Assembly (NCBI RefSeq): GCF_000332055.1
Contig: NZ_ALVZ01000164.1
Coordinates: forward strand, 1 to 34,363
Direction: 5' to 3'
Origin: Xenococcus sp. PCC 7305
GTDB lineage: Bacteria > Cyanobacteriota > Cyanobacteriia > Cyanobacteriales > Xenococcaceae
DNA length: 34,363 bases
Position 1 is the first letter of the stretch. Every line of letters starts with the position of its first letter. The translations under genes were made by a program, and so were the position numbers. The notes under the pieces are model-generated. The model did no database searches. It was given only the letters and a program-made list of their open reading frames with translations, and was not told the origin of the DNA. This document shows positions 33,202 to 34,363 of the stretch, piece by piece.

Positions 33202-34176
33202 TCACTGATAGACGATTTTACTCTGGATTATTTTTACTCCTTCAATAATTTTTTCTGGTTGATCTATCCAAATAAAATGACTACTATTGCTAGCAGATAA
33301 TTGAGTGAAATCGTTAGAAAGGAAACTTAAATCCTGATGAATTTGCTCTCTGACTTGATCTAACTTGGCGAAGGGAAAAAAGAAATTAAATAGAGAACGC
33401 TTTAAAAAGGTCTTAGATTTAATACTAACAATTGGTAAATCATCAAAGTTAGTGGCTACTTTTAATTGTTGAGCACTAGTTTCTAACGTGCTAATTTCCT
33501 GAGCCATTGTGATCCAGTGTTTAGGATGATAAAAGGAATATTTAACTTGTTTTCTACTTGAGATTGAAAATTTCTTCAATTCCGGTTTGATTAATTCAAA
33601 AGCTCCTAAATTTCCTAATAGACGAATAATTCCCACAAAAGAACCAAAAATAGAAATAATAAATCCCGAAAGAAAAAATAACTTGATAGCCTTAATAATG
33701 GGTGGTAAATTTAGCATTGCTTTTTCATGTAAGCCATCAGTTAAAACTAGTCCAACCACCTTTTCGGGAAATTGATGAGCATAAAGACGAACATTATAAC
33801 TACCAAAAGAATCGCCTACTAAAATATATGGTGACTCGATATTAGCTTTAGTTAAAAGTAAATCCAATTCTGTGACAATATTTTTACTACAACGAGATTG
33901 TTTACTGCGATCGCTCCAACCATATCCAGCTCGATCATAAATGCATACTTGAGTTATTTCAGCTAAAGCATCAATTAAAAAGTAACCTTCTACCCCACCC
34001 AAACTATGATCGATAATTACGGTAGGAGTTCCTGAACCCTTTCTATAGAGATGTAGTTTGGATTCACCAATATCAATTAAGTCTCCTGGTGGTTGTCGGT
34101 TTAGGTTTTCTCGTAAAGTTGCAAGCCAATGATAAGCTGCCGTAATGAGCAAAAATATGAGAACAGGATAATTCAT
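33202..34176 (-). CDS. Alpha/beta hydrolase with N-terminal membrane segment
   Basis: The protein has 324 residues. A hydrophobic N-terminus (YPVLIFLLITAAYHWLATL) should anchor or export it. The hydrolase fold is shown by YRKGSGTPTVIIDHSLGGVE (oxyanion region), ICIYDRAGYGWSD-like residues (VCIYDRAGYGWSD), the nucleophile elbow VGDSFGSYN with Ser123, and a late catalytic His300 in SSHFIWIDQPE. The catalytic acid is not obvious; DGLHE after strand 6 is a candidate. The substrate is unknown; lipase- or esterase-like activity is the general expectation. The start is ATG at 34176, next to a repeat-rich gap. Confidence 0.82.
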   Translation of the reverse strand: MNYPVLIFLLITAAYHWLATLRENLNRQPPGDLIDIGESKLHLYRKGSGTPTVIIDHSLGGVEGYFLIDALAEITQVCIYDRAGYGWSDRSKQSRCSKNIVTELDLLLTKANIESPYILVGDSFGSYNVRLYAHQFPEKVVGLVLTDGLHEKAMLNLPPIIKAIKLFFLSGFIISIFGSFVGIIRLLGNLGAFELIKPELKKFSISSRKQVKYSFYHPKHWITMAQEISTLETSAQQLKVATNFDDLPIVSIKSKTFLKRSLFNFFFPFAKLDQVREQIHQDLSFLSNDFTQLSASNSSHFIWIDQPEKIIEGVKIIQSKIVYQ

Positions 34177-34198
34177 TTTTAATTTTTAATTTTCAAAC

Positions 34199-34278
34199 TC
34201 GCGCGTTCCCTTGCGCCACCTACCCCTAACCCCTTCCTACAGGAAGGGGAACAATATAGTCTCTCCTTTCAGGAGAGA
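34199..34278. repeat. GC-rich dispersed repeat followed by twin hairpins
   Basis: GCGTTCCCTTG at 34203-34213 is shared with 8314-8324. Two perfect hairpins follow: CCCCTTCC/GGAAGGGG (34230-34237 with 34242-34249, 4-nt loop) and TCTCTCCT/AGGAGAGA (34260-34267 with 34271-34278, 3-nt loop). They lie directly downstream of the partial ABC ATPase gene. They may act as its transcription end or be copies of a mobile palindromic repeat. Confidence 0.8.
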
Positions 34279-34279
34279 T

Positions 34280-34363
34280 TTAGAGAGGTTCGGCGCGGGG
34301 TCGCTTGTCAATTTTCAATTCCCCCGTCGGAATCGAAGCAATCAACTGACGAGTATATTCAGT
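34280..34363 (-). CDS. ABC transporter ATP-binding protein, C-terminal fragment (peptide/nickel type)
   Basis: Only the last 27 codons are in the window; the rest lies beyond the right edge. The peptide TEYTRQLIASIPTGELKID resembles the HPYTRALLAAIP-type C-terminus of oligopeptide or dipeptide ABC ATPases (OppD/DppD/DppF class). The last eight or so residues, KRPRAEPL, are encoded by the repeat CGGCGCGGGGTC (34291-34302), also found at 8379-8390. The stop is TAA (34280-34282, reverse strand). The fragment is short, so the assignment is tentative. Confidence 0.5.
   Translation of the reverse strand, partial: TEYTRQLIASIPTGELKIDKRPRAEPL

Overview
The window is chromosomal DNA of a cyanobacterium. 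The clearest evidence is a psbX gene (39 codons, photosystem II) followed by a Ycf66-family gene. Supporting signs are a CytM-like cytochrome c, a PATAN/PatA-type regulator, many copies of the HIP1 octamer GCGATCGC (for example at 1305-1312) and several intergenic heptanucleotide tandem arrays of the STRR type. Base composition is AT-rich. The species cannot be named from this window. I see no prophage, transposase, CRISPR array or rRNA.

Layout. 1-2114: repeat-rich leader and succinate dehydrogenase flavoprotein (sdhA). 2119-8079: a membrane-anchored solute-binding protein, a PRC-barrel protein, a PATAN response regulator with a degenerate receiver, a CNNM/CorC-type membrane protein and a single-pass membrane protein of unknown function. 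8141-8420: a tRNA with CAT anticodon, then a dense block of dispersed repeats. 8421-13304: a small secreted protein, pyrE, a DUF4149-like membrane protein, an ABC-2 permease, a histidine kinase with an N-terminal pseudo-receiver, and trpA. 13350-18745: an EamA transporter, yciI-like, riboflavin synthase, a bifunctional-nuclease-domain protein, a ferredoxin-type aldo/keto reductase, larE-like and the cytochrome c. 18827-22536: tRNA-Gln, a HlyD-type efflux adaptor, a small conserved-looking protein, psbX and ycf66. 22533-29664: a receiver-GGDEF diguanylate cyclase downstream of a 1917-residue Ser/Thr kinase-ATPase-GAF-PAS-histidine kinase. 29759-34363: a long carotenoid oxygenase, an AI-2E family permease, an alpha/beta hydrolase and the last 27 codons of what looks like a peptide-type ABC transporter ATPase.

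How the genes relate. Most are single housekeeping or photosynthesis genes, typical of the scattered operon structure of cyanobacteria. The most coherent local system is the giant kinase with the receiver-GGDEF protein next to it on the same strand. Together they form a plausible signal-transduction unit that ends in cyclic-di-GMP. Two other signalling proteins carry receiver domains without the phosphoacceptor aspartate (Ala355 in the PATAN protein, Asn74 in the histidine kinase). Heptamer arrays and GC-rich dispersed repeats fill many gaps. They have been drawn into coding sequence at three places: the apparent N-terminus of the solute-binding protein, the C-terminus of the 107-residue protein and the C-terminus of the ABC ATPase.
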